A DNA stretch of 64,000 nt from contig NZ_FRCX01000010.1 in assembly GCF_900143065.1 (NCBI RefSeq), positions 1-64,000 of the forward strand, given 5' to 3'. The position numbers and the translations under genes were made by a program. The first letter of the stretch is position 1. Each line of letters starts with the position of its first letter. A model generated the notes under the pieces. It was not told the DNA's origin, did no database searches, and saw nothing but the letters and a program-made list of their open reading frames with translations. Source of the stretch: Duganella sacchari. GTDB taxonomy: Bacteria > Pseudomonadota > Gammaproteobacteria > Burkholderiales > Burkholderiaceae_D. Below, piece after piece: positions 34,197 to 43,490 of the stretch.

Positions 34197-35588
34197 TTAG
34201 AGCGCTGCGCCCCACAGATCGTGTGCGTCCGACGCAGTGATCTGCACATCGACGAACTGGCCGACAACCAGCTTTTTATGCGGCTCGTACGGTGGTTTGA
34301 CGTACACCACACCGTCGATTTCTGGCGCGTCTGCGGCCGAGCGGCCGACGCCACCGGTACGGTTGACTTCATCGATCAGTACACGCACGGTGCTGCCAAC
34401 CTTGGCTTTCAGGCGCGCTTTCGAAATTTCTTCCTGCAGCAGCATGACGCGGCCGCGGCGCTCTTCGCGCACTTCTTCCGGCACCGGATTGGCCAGTTCA
34501 TTGGCGGTAGCGCCTTCCACCGGCGAATAGGCGAAGCAGCCCAGGCGGTCGATCTGCGCTTCCTTGAGGAAGTCCAGCAGGTATTCGAATTCCGCTTCGG
34601 TCTCGCCCGGGAAACCGGCGATGAAGGTCGAACGGATGGTCAGGTTCGGGTTCATCTTGCGCCATGCCAGGATGCGGTCCAGATTCTTCTCGCCGCTGGC
34701 CGGACGCTTCATGCGCTTCAGTACATCCGGGTGCGCGTGCTGCATCGGGATGTCCAGGTAAGGCAGAACGTGCTCGCCCATCAGCGGGATCACCTGGTCC
34801 ACGTGCGGGTATGGGTAGACGTAATGCATACGCACCCAGGCGCCGTAGGACTTGGCCAGTTCGCCCAGCGCTTCCATCAACTGCGTCATGTGGGTCTTGA
34901 TCGGACGGCCGTTCCAGAAACCGGTGCGGAACTTGACGTCCACGCCATAGGCCGAGGTATCCTGCGAAATCACCAGCAGTTCCTTGACGCCCGACTTGAA
35001 CAGGTTTTCCGCTTCCAGCAGCAGCTCGCCGATAGGACGCGACACCAGGTCGCCGCGCATCGATGGAATGATGCAGAACGAGCAGCGGTGGTTACAGCCT
35101 TCCGAAATTTTCAGGTAGGCGTAGTGCTTCGGCGTCAGCTTTATGCCTTGCGGTGGAATCAGGTCGATGAATGGTTCGTGCGGCTTCGGCAGGTGCAGGT
35201 GCACCGAGTCCATCACTTCGCCCAGTGCGTGCGGGCCGGTCACGGCCAGCACTTTCGGGTGGATCTTGGTGATCAGGTCCGAGCCGTCGGCATCTTTTTT
35301 CGCGCCCAGGCAACCGGTCACAATCACCTTGCCGTTTTCAGCCAGCGCTTCGCCGATGGCGTCCAGCGATTCCTGCACGGCGGCGTCGATGAAGCCGCAG
35401 GTATTGACGATCACCAGATCGGCGCCGTCGTAAGACTTGGCGGTCTCGTAACCCTCTGCACGCAGCTGGGTCAGGATCTGTTCGGAGTCGACCAGCGCTT
35501 TAGGGCAGCCGAGCGATACAAAGCCCACTTTAGGTGCTGGCGCGCCGGCGGCTGGCTTGGGAAGACGAGAGAGTGGTTGCGATTGCAT
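34197..35588 (-). CDS. rimO: Ribosomal protein S12 methylthiotransferase
   Basis: 463-aa radical SAM enzyme that adds a methylthio group to the conserved Asp of ribosomal protein S12. The N-terminal UPF0004 domain starts with SLGCPKALVDSEQIL. The radical SAM motif is CNHRCSFC, preceded by EG and followed by IIP. A C-terminal TRAM domain covers about residues 385-463. The Cys ligands of both clusters are present. It diverges from the lacI-type gene. Confidence 0.96.
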   Translation of the reverse strand: MQSQPLSRLPKPAAGAPAPKVGFVSLGCPKALVDSEQILTQLRAEGYETAKSYDGADLVIVNTCGFIDAAVQESLDAIGEALAENGKVIVTGCLGAKKDADGSDLITKIHPKVLAVTGPHALGEVMDSVHLHLPKPHEPFIDLIPPQGIKLTPKHYAYLKISEGCNHRCSFCIIPSMRGDLVSRPIGELLLEAENLFKSGVKELLVISQDTSAYGVDVKFRTGFWNGRPIKTHMTQLMEALGELAKSYGAWVRMHYVYPYPHVDQVIPLMGEHVLPYLDIPMQHAHPDVLKRMKRPASGEKNLDRILAWRKMNPNLTIRSTFIAGFPGETEAEFEYLLDFLKEAQIDRLGCFAYSPVEGATANELANPVPEEVREERRGRVMLLQEEISKARLKAKVGSTVRVLIDEVNRTGGVGRSAADAPEIDGVVYVKPPYEPHKKLVVGQFVDVQITASDAHDLWGAAL

Positions 35589-35627
35589 GATGGTTGCTTA
35601 AAACGTCACAAGAATTACGAGCAATCG

Positions 35628-35643
35628 AACATTATACCATGTT
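35628..35643. promoter_or_regulatory. AACAT-N6-ATGTT repeat in the rimO-lacI gap
   Basis: A 5-bp inverted repeat in the divergent promoter region, 41 bp before the lacI-type GTG. It might be the regulator's own site but lacks the CG centre typical of LacI operators. Confidence 0.2.
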
Positions 35644-35683
35644 AGGATAGTGGCTTAACGCCCTCTTTTCTATAGGAGATTGT

Positions 35684-36694
35684 GTGGCAACACTGAAAGA
35701 CGTCGCAATGCTCGCCGGTGTAGGCATGTCGACAGCATCGCGCGCCATTTCAGGCGCCGGCCCGGTATCGGCCGAGGCGATGAAAAAAGTACAAGCCGCC
35801 ATCGAACAGCTGAATTTCCGCCCTTCCTCCATCGGCCGCTCGCTATCGGCGCAGTCACTGGGCATGATCGGCATTTTCGCTCCCTCCTTCTTCGGCGCCT
35901 ACTACGGCACCATCCTCAAACAGACCGACATTGAACTGCGCGCCATGCGCCGCCACGTGGTGGTGGCCACCGGCTGCGGCGACGGCACGCCTCGCGACGA
36001 AGCGATTGAAGCGGTCAAGTTCCTGATCGGCCGCGATTGCGACGGCATCGTCGTGCTGGGCCACGACCTGCTGGACGAAGACATGCAGATGCTGCACAAG
36101 ATGCATCCAAAGATGGCGTTCCTGAACCGCCGCAGCCTGGAGCTGGAGTCGTCCTCGTTCTGCCCCGACCACTACCACGGCGGTGAACTGGCGGCCCGCA
36201 CCTTGCTGGACGCGGGTCATCGCCAGCTGGCGGTAATCTCCGGCCCGGTCGGCACCTCGGACAATGAGGAACGTCTGCATGGCTTCTTTGATGCGCTGGA
36301 GCGCGCCGGCATCGCGCGCGATTCGGTGCGCCAGATTCCATCGGACTTCTCGCGCGAAGGCGGCTTTGGCGCCACGCAGCAGTTGATTAACGAAGGCCGC
36401 CAGTTCACGGGCCTATTCTGCGCCAATGATGAAATGGCGGTGGGCGCCATGTCCTGCTTCCACCGCGCCGGCGTCCGCGTGCCGAACGACGTTTCGATTG
36501 TCGGCTACGACGATGACTACTCGGCAGAATTCTCGTCGCCGGGCCTGACCTCGGTGCACATCCCGATGCAGCAGCTGACGCAAAATGCGGTGCGCTGGCT
36601 GCTCAACATCTGCTACGGCACCCGGCACGAGATCACGCGCGATTTCCCGGTCACCGTTACCCGTCGCGGCTCGGTGGCGCCTCCGGCACAATAG
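35684..36694 (+). CDS. LacI-family transcriptional regulator
   Basis: 336-aa repressor-type regulator. The helix-turn-helix and hinge are TLKDVAMLAGVGMSTASRAI and the NFRPSSIGRSLSAQ segment, followed by a periplasmic-binding-protein-like sensor domain. GTG at 35684 with GGAG upstream is the start. No sugar gene is adjacent. It could control the distant sugar region at 56385-64000, whose TonB-receptor promoter has a LacI-type palindrome, but nothing here proves that. The last 38 bp overlap the convergent lipoprotein gene. Confidence 0.92.
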   Translation: MATLKDVAMLAGVGMSTASRAISGAGPVSAEAMKKVQAAIEQLNFRPSSIGRSLSAQSLGMIGIFAPSFFGAYYGTILKQTDIELRAMRRHVVVATGCGDGTPRDEAIEAVKFLIGRDCDGIVVLGHDLLDEDMQMLHKMHPKMAFLNRRSLELESSSFCPDHYHGGELAARTLLDAGHRQLAVISGPVGTSDNEERLHGFFDALERAGIARDSVRQIPSDFSREGGFGATQQLINEGRQFTGLFCANDEMAVGAMSCFHRAGVRVPNDVSIVGYDDDYSAEFSSPGLTSVHIPMQQLTQNAVRWLLNICYGTRHEITRDFPVTVTRRGSVAPPAQ

Positions 36695-36989
36695 CCTGGC
36701 TGCAGTCGCGGATGTTGATATACACCCGCTGACCGACCTGTACCTCCACGTTCTCCGGCACCGCCACAACGGCATGCCGGGGCCGCAGTGCCGACTCGTA
36801 GCGCACATAGACATAGCGCCCTTGCGGCACTATGCGGCGACAATCGACGCTGGCCTGCGCCAGCTGCGCCGCGTCGGGCGCGACGCTTTCCACCACGGCA
36901 TCACGCCACCCTTCTTCGTAGTTGTAGACGCTGTCATAGACGGCGGCACAACCGGACAGCATCCACGCCATCAGCATCGCGGTTCTCAT
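36657..36989 (-). CDS. Small lipoprotein linked to RND locus 1
   Basis: 110 aa. The N-terminus MRTAMLMAWMLSGCAAVYD has a lipobox ending at Cys. The rest is about 95 residues with a C-terminal block HAVVAVPENVEVQVGQRVYI ending in RDC. ATG overlaps the stop of the outer-membrane channel gene (ATGA). A similar block (DVVAELPPG then GQPVELWPADC) occurs in the lipoprotein of locus 2, suggesting homologous accessory proteins. Function is unknown. Its end overlaps the lacI-type gene by 38 bp. Confidence 0.75.
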   Translation of the reverse strand: MRTAMLMAWMLSGCAAVYDSVYNYEEGWRDAVVESVAPDAAQLAQASVDCRRIVPQGRYVYVRYESALRPRHAVVAVPENVEVQVGQRVYINIRDCSQAIVPEAPPSRDG

Positions 36990-38440
36990 GCATCCTCCCG
37001 CCAGCCACCTCCCAATGCCTGGAACAGCGCGACCGTGTCCGCGTAGCGTACGGCCTGCGCCTGTATGCGCGCCAGCAGCGCCTGCTGGTATGCCTGCTCC
37101 GCCTGCAGCACCACTGGATGGCCCACGGCGCCCGCCTGCCACTGGCGCCGGGCTATCGCCAGGCTGCGGCCGGCCGCCTGTTCAGCCGAGGCCAATGCGC
37201 GCAGCGAGCGGCTGTCGGCTTCAATCGCATGCAGCGTATCGGCCACGTCCTGGAACGCCGTCAGCACCACGCTGCGGTACTGTGCCGCGGCCTGGTCGTA
37301 GCTTGCCTCGGCCGCCAGTTGCTGATGTTTGAGCGCACCGCCATGGAACAGCGGTTGTACCAGGTCCGCACCAATGCTCCAGAAGCCATTGCCGGCCTTG
37401 AATAGCGTGCCCGTGCTCAGCGCCGCACTGCCCAGGGTCGCCGACAGCGAGATATCCGGCAAGCGCGCCGCCTTGGCGGCGCCGATCTGCGCACTGGCCG
37501 CATGCAGCTCGGCTTCGGCTGCGCGGATGTCCGGGCGCTGCTCGATCAATCGTGCCGGCAGGCTAAGCGGCAGCTGCTCCGGCAAGCGCAGCGCGGCAAA
37601 CGCCAGACGCTGCGTCACGCCCGCACCTGGCAGGCGGCCAGCCAGCACCGACAGCAGATCACGCTGCTGCGCCAGTTGTTTTTCCACTGGCGGCAGCGTC
37701 GCCTCCATCTGCGCCAGCAATGCTTCCTGCGCAGCGACGTCCGCAGCGCCCAGTTGCCCCGCCCCTTGCTGCTTGCGTACCGCGTCCAGCTGTTGGCGGG
37801 CGTTTTCCACCAAGGCCGTCGTGGCGTCGAGCTGGGCGTGTAGCGAAGCCTCGGTGATCGCGGCCAGCACCAGGTTGGACGTCAGCGACAGCCGTGCGGC
37901 GTCGCGCTGGAAGCGCGTCACGTCGGTTTGCGCATCGACGGCCTCCATTGCACGGCGCGAGCCGCCGAAGACATCCGGCGTGTAGCCGATGTTCAGCTGC
38001 GCCGTATGCAGCGAGTACAGGCTGACGCCCGAGGCGGCCGGACTGGCCAACGGATTGGCGATCTTCTGGCGCGTCGGCTGGAAATGCAGATCGACACTTG
38101 GCCACAGCGTGCCGCGTTGTGCGGCAGCGGTTTCACGTGCCGCGCGCAGGCCTGCTTCGGCCGCCTGTAGGTCCGGGTTGGCGGCCAGCGCTGCCTCGAC
38201 CAGCGCGTTCAGTTCATCGGAGCCAAACAGCGTCCACCACTGTGATGGCACGTCCTGTCCCAGGGTATAGCGCTGGTCAGCCACTTCGGGCAGCGCCTCT
38301 GCCGTGTAGCGGTCCACGGCTGGCGCAGCGGGACGGACAAAATCAGGACCGGCAGCGCAGCCAGTCAGCGAGGCGGCCAGTGATGCAGCCAGCAACGCCG
38401 CCGCCACAGCTGGCGCAGTGGGAACAAGCTTTTTCATCAT
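36986..38440 (-). CDS. RND outer-membrane channel lipoprotein (NodT family), locus 1
   Basis: 484-aa TolC-like efflux channel. The lipobox is LTGCAAGPDFVRP, placing it as an outer-membrane lipoprotein. Two OEP repeats follow, with typical helical sequences (LNALVEAALAANPDLQAAEAGL; LIEQRPDIRAAEAEL; quoted in part as RPDIRAAEAEL). It should join the adaptor and pump of the same operon into a tripartite exporter across both membranes. Start overlaps the pump's stop by 4 bp. Confidence 0.93.
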   Translation of the reverse strand: MMKKLVPTAPAVAAALLAASLAASLTGCAAGPDFVRPAAPAVDRYTAEALPEVADQRYTLGQDVPSQWWTLFGSDELNALVEAALAANPDLQAAEAGLRAARETAAAQRGTLWPSVDLHFQPTRQKIANPLASPAASGVSLYSLHTAQLNIGYTPDVFGGSRRAMEAVDAQTDVTRFQRDAARLSLTSNLVLAAITEASLHAQLDATTALVENARQQLDAVRKQQGAGQLGAADVAAQEALLAQMEATLPPVEKQLAQQRDLLSVLAGRLPGAGVTQRLAFAALRLPEQLPLSLPARLIEQRPDIRAAEAELHAASAQIGAAKAARLPDISLSATLGSAALSTGTLFKAGNGFWSIGADLVQPLFHGGALKHQQLAAEASYDQAAAQYRSVVLTAFQDVADTLHAIEADSRSLRALASAEQAAGRSLAIARRQWQAGAVGHPVVLQAEQAYQQALLARIQAQAVRYADTVALFQALGGGWREDA

Positions 38441-41400
38441 ACGTTATCTCCTTCCATCGCATCCAGCGTGACCTTGCCGTCCGGGCCGGCGCGGCGCGCG
38501 ACACGATCTTCAATCAGGTAATACAAGGCTGGCAGCAGCACCAGCGTCAGCACGGTGGCTGTCACCAGTCCGCCGACCACCACCGTGGCCAGCGGCCGCT
38601 GCACATCGCTGCCCAGGCCATGGGCCAGCGCCGCCGGCACCAGGCCCAAGGCGGCTACCGTGGCGGTGGTCAGCACCGGACGCACACGCTCGCGGGCACC
38701 GTTGATGACCGCCGTGCGCAGATCGTCCGGCAGCAGCTTGCGCCAGCGGTTCAGATTGGCCAGCATTACCACCGCGTTCAGCACCGAGACGCCAAACAAG
38801 GCGATGAAGCCCACTGCCGACGACACGTTCAGTGTCATCCCGCGCATTTGCAGGGCGACCAGGCCACCCAGCAGCGACAGCGGCACCGCCAGCAGAATCA
38901 GGCCAGGCTGGCGCAGGTTGCCGAACTCGGAGAACAGCATCACAAACATCAGCGCCAGTACCGCCGGCACAATCACCGCCAGACGCGCCTGCGCACGCTT
39001 CTGGTTTTCGAACTGGCCGCCCCAGGTGATCTGGTAACGCGCATGGTCGTAAGCCACTTCGTGTTCGATGCGTGACTGCGCCTCTTCCAGGAAGGACGAC
39101 AGGTCACGGCCGCGCAGATTGGTCCGCACGGTCAGGTGGCGGCGGTTCATTTCACGGGTAATCGTGGTTTCGCCTTCCGCCAGACGGATATGCGCCACCT
39201 GCGCCAGCGCAACGTGTGCGCCGTTGGCGGCATTCAGCACCAGATCGCCAATCGCCTGCGGATTGTTGCGGGTGTTGCCGCTGAAGCGCGCCGCCACGTC
39301 GTAGCTGCGGTCATCGACAAACACTTGCGCCACCGGGCTGCCGCCGATGCCGGTCTGGATCAGCGCCATCACGTCGGCCACGTTGATGCCCAGGCGTGCG
39401 GCCGCCGCGCGGTCAACATCAATCCGCACCTGCGGCAACGGCGGTTCCTGGTCGATGATGACATCTTCCGCACCCGGCACGGTGCGCAGCAGATGCTCGA
39501 CCGCGCTGGCCAGCTTGCGGGTCTGGTGGAAGTCTTCACCATAGACCTTGACCACCAGATCGCTGTGGGCGCCAGCCAGCTTGTCCAGCACACCGTCGAT
39601 CATCGGCTGCGAGAAACCGACGTCGGTACGCGGCAGCTCGCGGTAGCGCGCGGCCAGCTTGTCGATCAGATCCTGCTTGCTCATGCCCGACGGCCACTCG
39701 CTATAGGGATGCAGCGTCACCGCACACTCGATATGCGATGGCGTGAACGGGTCCGTCCCCTCGTCATTGCGGCCCAGCTGCGTCACCACGTGGGCGACCT
39801 GCGGCTCTTTCAGCGTGGTTTCGCGCAGCGCGTCGGCCATCTGGGTGGCTTTGGTCAGCGAGATACCAGGCGGCAGCGTCACTTGCAGCCAGATCGAGCC
39901 TTCGTCCAGCGTCGGCAGGAAGTCGCGGCCGATAGCGCCGCCCAGCAGGATCACGCCCGCCAGCGTTGCGCCGGCCAGGACCAGCACCAGCCGTGATTTG
40001 CCGACCAGCCGTTGCAACAGCGCTTCGTAGCGCGGCATCAGCCATTCCAGCAACGGGTTATGGAAAATCTTGCGCGGTTTGCGGAAAGCCCAGAACGCCA
40101 TGCCGGGTATCAGCATCATCGTCATCAGCAGCGCGCCAAGCAGGGCAAAGCCCACGGCAAACGCCATCGGCGAGAACAGCTTGTACTCGATACGCTGGAA
40201 GGCGAACAGCGGCAAGTAGGCAATCATAATCACCAGCATGCCAAAGAAGGTTGGGCGCATCACCTGCAGCGTGGCCTTCAGCGCGGCCTGGCCGGACATC
40301 AGGCCTTCCGGCTGCTCTTCGCGTTTGCGCAGGATATTCTCCAGCACGAAAATCGCGCCATCCACAATGATGCCGAAGTCGATTGCGCCCAGCGACAGCA
40401 GATTCGCCGGAATTTTAAAGTGGTGCATCAGGATGAAGGCGATCATCAGCGATACCGGAATCGCCGCAGCCGCAATCAGCGCCGCACGCGGGCTGCCGAG
40501 GAACAGCACCAGCACCAGCGTCACCAGCACCACGCCTTCAATCAGCGTCTTGCCGACGGTGTGCACGGTGGCGTCCACCAGCGTGCTGCGGTCCATATAG
40601 GGTACGACCTTGACATCCTTGGGCAGCAGGTGGTCGTTCAGATCCTGCACGGCTTCATGGACGCCGGCAATCACGCGCGACGGATTCTCGTTCTTCAGCA
40701 GCAGCACGATGCCGGAGACGGTATCCGACACATGGTCCTTGCCCAGCACACCGTGGCGCTCCTGATTGCCGAGCGTGACATTGCCCAGGTCCTTCACCAG
40801 CACCGGCACGCCATCCTTCTGCGTGACGACAATATTGCCCAGGTCATCCAGACTGTGGATCAGGCCCACGCCGCGCACCACCAGGCCTTGTTCGCCGCGC
40901 GTCAGCACGCTGCCGCCGGCATTGGCGTTGTTGGCGGCAATCGCTTGCGTGATCTGCGCCAGCGACAGGTTGTACTTGGACAGCCTGGCCGGATCAAACT
41001 CAAGCAGGAATTGCGTGGTCAGCCCGCCGAAATTGCTGACGTCAACAACGCCGGCAGCCTGCTTCAGGCGTGGAATCACCTTCCAGCGCTGTAGCTCCGA
41101 CAGTTCGCGCAGATCGCGCGTTTTCGACTCCAGCGTGTAGCGGTAGATTTCGCCGATCGGCGAGGTCAATGGATCAAGCGCAGGCTGCGCACCATACGGC
41201 AGGCTGACGCCCGCAATACGCTCCTGCAGGCGCTGGCGCGACCAGTAGTCTTCCGCACCGTCCTGGAACACCACGGTAATCAGCGACAGGCCAAAGGTGG
41301 ACTTCGAGCGCATCACATGCATGCCCGGCGTCCCCATGATCTCGCGCTCAAGCGGAATGGTGATCTGCTGCTCCACCTCTTCGGCGGCCAGACCATTGAC

Positions 41401-41556
41401 TTGCGTGACCACCTGCGAGGTGGTGTCGGCGATATCCGGGTAAGCTTCCAACGGCAGCTGCGTCCAGCAGTAAGCGCCGTACAACGCCACCATCAGGAAA
41501 ATCAGCGAGACGATGCCGCGCCGGTTAAAGCACAGGGTGACCAGACGTTCAATCAT
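38437..41556 (-). CDS. HME-type RND efflux pump, locus 1 (CzcA/CusA family)
   Basis: 1039-aa proton-driven inner-membrane pump. Twelve helices and two large periplasmic loops are evident. TM4 carries DFGIIVDGAIFVLEN (about residues 388-402), the DFG-DGA-EN type of heavy-metal RND proteins of the CzcA group. The N-terminus reads PLEAYPDIADTTSQVVTQV. The metal cannot be read from sequence alone. Overlaps of 4 bp with the channel and 8 bp with the adaptor indicate one translationally coupled operon. Confidence 0.93.
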   Translation of the reverse strand: MIERLVTLCFNRRGIVSLIFLMVALYGAYCWTQLPLEAYPDIADTTSQVVTQVNGLAAEEVEQQITIPLEREIMGTPGMHVMRSKSTFGLSLITVVFQDGAEDYWSRQRLQERIAGVSLPYGAQPALDPLTSPIGEIYRYTLESKTRDLRELSELQRWKVIPRLKQAAGVVDVSNFGGLTTQFLLEFDPARLSKYNLSLAQITQAIAANNANAGGSVLTRGEQGLVVRGVGLIHSLDDLGNIVVTQKDGVPVLVKDLGNVTLGNQERHGVLGKDHVSDTVSGIVLLLKNENPSRVIAGVHEAVQDLNDHLLPKDVKVVPYMDRSTLVDATVHTVGKTLIEGVVLVTLVLVLFLGSPRAALIAAAAIPVSLMIAFILMHHFKIPANLLSLGAIDFGIIVDGAIFVLENILRKREEQPEGLMSGQAALKATLQVMRPTFFGMLVIMIAYLPLFAFQRIEYKLFSPMAFAVGFALLGALLMTMMLIPGMAFWAFRKPRKIFHNPLLEWLMPRYEALLQRLVGKSRLVLVLAGATLAGVILLGGAIGRDFLPTLDEGSIWLQVTLPPGISLTKATQMADALRETTLKEPQVAHVVTQLGRNDEGTDPFTPSHIECAVTLHPYSEWPSGMSKQDLIDKLAARYRELPRTDVGFSQPMIDGVLDKLAGAHSDLVVKVYGEDFHQTRKLASAVEHLLRTVPGAEDVIIDQEPPLPQVRIDVDRAAAARLGINVADVMALIQTGIGGSPVAQVFVDDRSYDVAARFSGNTRNNPQAIGDLVLNAANGAHVALAQVAHIRLAEGETTITREMNRRHLTVRTNLRGRDLSSFLEEAQSRIEHEVAYDHARYQITWGGQFENQKRAQARLAVIVPAVLALMFVMLFSEFGNLRQPGLILLAVPLSLLGGLVALQMRGMTLNVSSAVGFIALFGVSVLNAVVMLANLNRWRKLLPDDLRTAVINGARERVRPVLTTATVAALGLVPAALAHGLGSDVQRPLATVVVGGLVTATVLTLVLLPALYYLIEDRVARRAGPDGKVTLDAMEGDNV

Positions 41557-42700
41557 TCAGCAGCACTCCATCCTTGACCACGATACGCTCACCTGCTTTC
41601 AAGCCGGACAGCACTTCCACCTGTTCACCGATCTGCGCGCCCAGCTTGAGTTCACGCGGCTGGAATTGCCACGGCTTGACTTCCACAAAAGCGCGGCTGG
41701 CAAAACCGTTCTGGATGATGGCGGACATCGGCACCACAATGCCGGGGTGTGCGCGCGCCAGCAGCGTGGCTTCGGCAAACATGCCTGGCTTGAGGCGTCC
41801 ATCGCGATTATCGAACGGCATACGCACCTTGACCGTACGTGTATCCGCGTCCAGCATCTCGCTGACGTAGCCGACCTGCCCTTTCAACGGCTCCGGGTAG
41901 GCGTCCAGCCGGATCGCCGCCTGCTGGCCGACGTACAGCTGGTTCAAGTCCTTTTCCTGTGCATTGGCACTGACGAACACGCGCGACAGATCCGCCACCG
42001 TCATCAGCGGTGCGGTAGCGTCGTTCCAATAACCGCCTTCGGCTGCGGCCAGCGCGACCACGCGGCCCGGGATCGGCGAACGCACGGCCAGCTTGCCGCC
42101 TGCAACCGCAGTACCGCCAGCACCGGCGCCACCGGCCTGGCTCAAACGCGCATTGGCGCGCGCCGCTTCACTGGCGGCCTGCTCATAGTCGCTCTGCGCC
42201 TGCTCCAGGTCGCGGCGCGCGGCGATGTCCGACTTGTCCAGTTCCCGCTGGCGTTCCAGGTTGCGGCGCGCCAGCGTCAGGGCCGATTGCGCCTTGGTGG
42301 CGTCAGCGTTGGCTTGCGCGAAATCCGGTGCGTCGATCACGAACAGCACCTCGCCAGCTTGCACGGCATCGCCAAGCTGCTTGTTGAGGCGAACGATGCG
42401 TCCCGCCAGCGGTGGCAATACCTTCACCAGGCGCGCGGGATCGGCTTCCACCACCGCCGGCAAAATGAACGGCGCCTGCACGGTTTGATCGGCCACTGCC
42501 TGCACCACCAGCGAACGTCGCAATGGCGATTTTTGCGGCAGGCGCAGCAAATCGCCTTCATGCACCAGCGCGGGTTCTGGCTGCGGCGCAGCGGCTTCCC
42601 TGGCCTGCAAGCCGTAAACGCTCCACCCGGTCAGCGCAAAGGCAGCGATGCCCAGTGCACACGGCAGATAGAAGTTTTTCAGAGTTGTTGTTGTTGTCAT
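41549..42700 (-). CDS. RND periplasmic adaptor, locus 1 (CzcB/CusB-like)
   Basis: 383-aa membrane-fusion protein. An N-terminal membrane anchor is followed by split lipoyl domains (PLAGRIVRLNKQLGDAVQAG and later AVRSPIPGRVVALAAAEGG), a helical hairpin and barrel domains. No His- or Met-rich metal-binding N-terminus was seen. It is the first gene of the operon and diverges from the response regulator. Confidence 0.92.
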   Translation of the reverse strand: MTTTTTLKNFYLPCALGIAAFALTGWSVYGLQAREAAAPQPEPALVHEGDLLRLPQKSPLRRSLVVQAVADQTVQAPFILPAVVEADPARLVKVLPPLAGRIVRLNKQLGDAVQAGEVLFVIDAPDFAQANADATKAQSALTLARRNLERQRELDKSDIAARRDLEQAQSDYEQAASEAARANARLSQAGGAGAGGTAVAGGKLAVRSPIPGRVVALAAAEGGYWNDATAPLMTVADLSRVFVSANAQEKDLNQLYVGQQAAIRLDAYPEPLKGQVGYVSEMLDADTRTVKVRMPFDNRDGRLKPGMFAEATLLARAHPGIVVPMSAIIQNGFASRAFVEVKPWQFQPRELKLGAQIGEQVEVLSGLKAGERIVVKDGVLLND

Positions 42701-42752
42701 GGCGGTACCCTCCTTAGTGCGAGCATGTTAAGTAAATTTGCTGCACCGCATC

Positions 42753-42796
42753 CTGAATTCTTCTTCAGAAAAGGCCTGCGCCGGCACTGCTATACT
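42753..42796 (+). promoter_or_regulatory. Likely operator and -10 of response regulator 1
   Basis: CTGAA-N6-TTCAG (42753-42768) lies 22 bp upstream of TATACT (42791-42796), in place of a normal -35. It is positioned for an OmpR-type activator, perhaps autoregulation and control of the divergent pump operon. Confidence 0.45.
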
Positions 42797-42803
42797 CTCG
42801 ATC

Positions 42804-43490
42804 ATGCACATCCTGTTGGTAGAAGACGATCACAAGGCAGCCCGCCTGCTGGCACGTGGCCTGGAAGAAGAAGGCTACGCGGTGACGGTCGCCCATTCGG
42901 CGGAGGAAGCCAGCCATCACGCGCTCTCGCGGTTCGACATGGCCATCCTCGACTGGATGATGCCGGGGAAGGACGGCGTCACCGTGTGCACCGAATGGCG
43001 CGCAGACGGCCAGACTTTGCCGGTGCTGATGCTGACGGCGCGCGACGCCGTCGCCGACCGCATCACCGGCCTGAATACGGGCGCCGACGATTACCTGACC
43101 AAGCCTTTCGTCTTCGATGAACTGCTGGCGCGGGTGCGCGCGCTGCTGCGCCGGGTGGAACGCGTGCAGCCGCCGGCCGCGTTGCAGGTGGCCGACCTGC
43201 TGCTCGATCTGCGCAGCCGCGCCGTCACACGGGCAGGCGCCAAACTGGATCTGACGCCCAAGGAATACGCCATCCTCGAACTGTTCATGCAACATACGGG
43301 CGCGGTCGTCAGCCGTCAGCAGCTGGCGGAACACGTCTGGCACGCGGACCTGATTGCCATCGACAACCTGATGGACGTCCACATCAAAAACCTGCGCCGC
43401 AAAGTTGACGCGCCTGGCCAGGCGGCGCTGATCGCCACCGTGCGCGGACGCGGCTTCTGTCTGGCGCTGCCGGAGCATGACGGTGCTTAG
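42804..43490 (+). CDS. OmpR-family response regulator, locus 1
   Basis: 228 aa: receiver domain with phospho-acceptor Asp50 (MAILDWMMPGKDG), Lys in YLTKPF, and a C-terminal winged helix (about 130-225) with LTPKEYAILELFM and VRGRGFCLAL. The MHILLVEDD start at 42804 replaces an in-frame upstream start. It overlaps the kinase gene by 14 bp and is probably the regulator of the divergent RND operon. Confidence 0.93.
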   Translation: MHILLVEDDHKAARLLARGLEEEGYAVTVAHSAEEASHHALSRFDMAILDWMMPGKDGVTVCTEWRADGQTLPVLMLTARDAVADRITGLNTGADDYLTKPFVFDELLARVRALLRRVERVQPPAALQVADLLLDLRSRAVTRAGAKLDLTPKEYAILELFMQHTGAVVSRQQLAEHVWHADLIAIDNLMDVHIKNLRRKVDAPGQAALIATVRGRGFCLALPEHDGA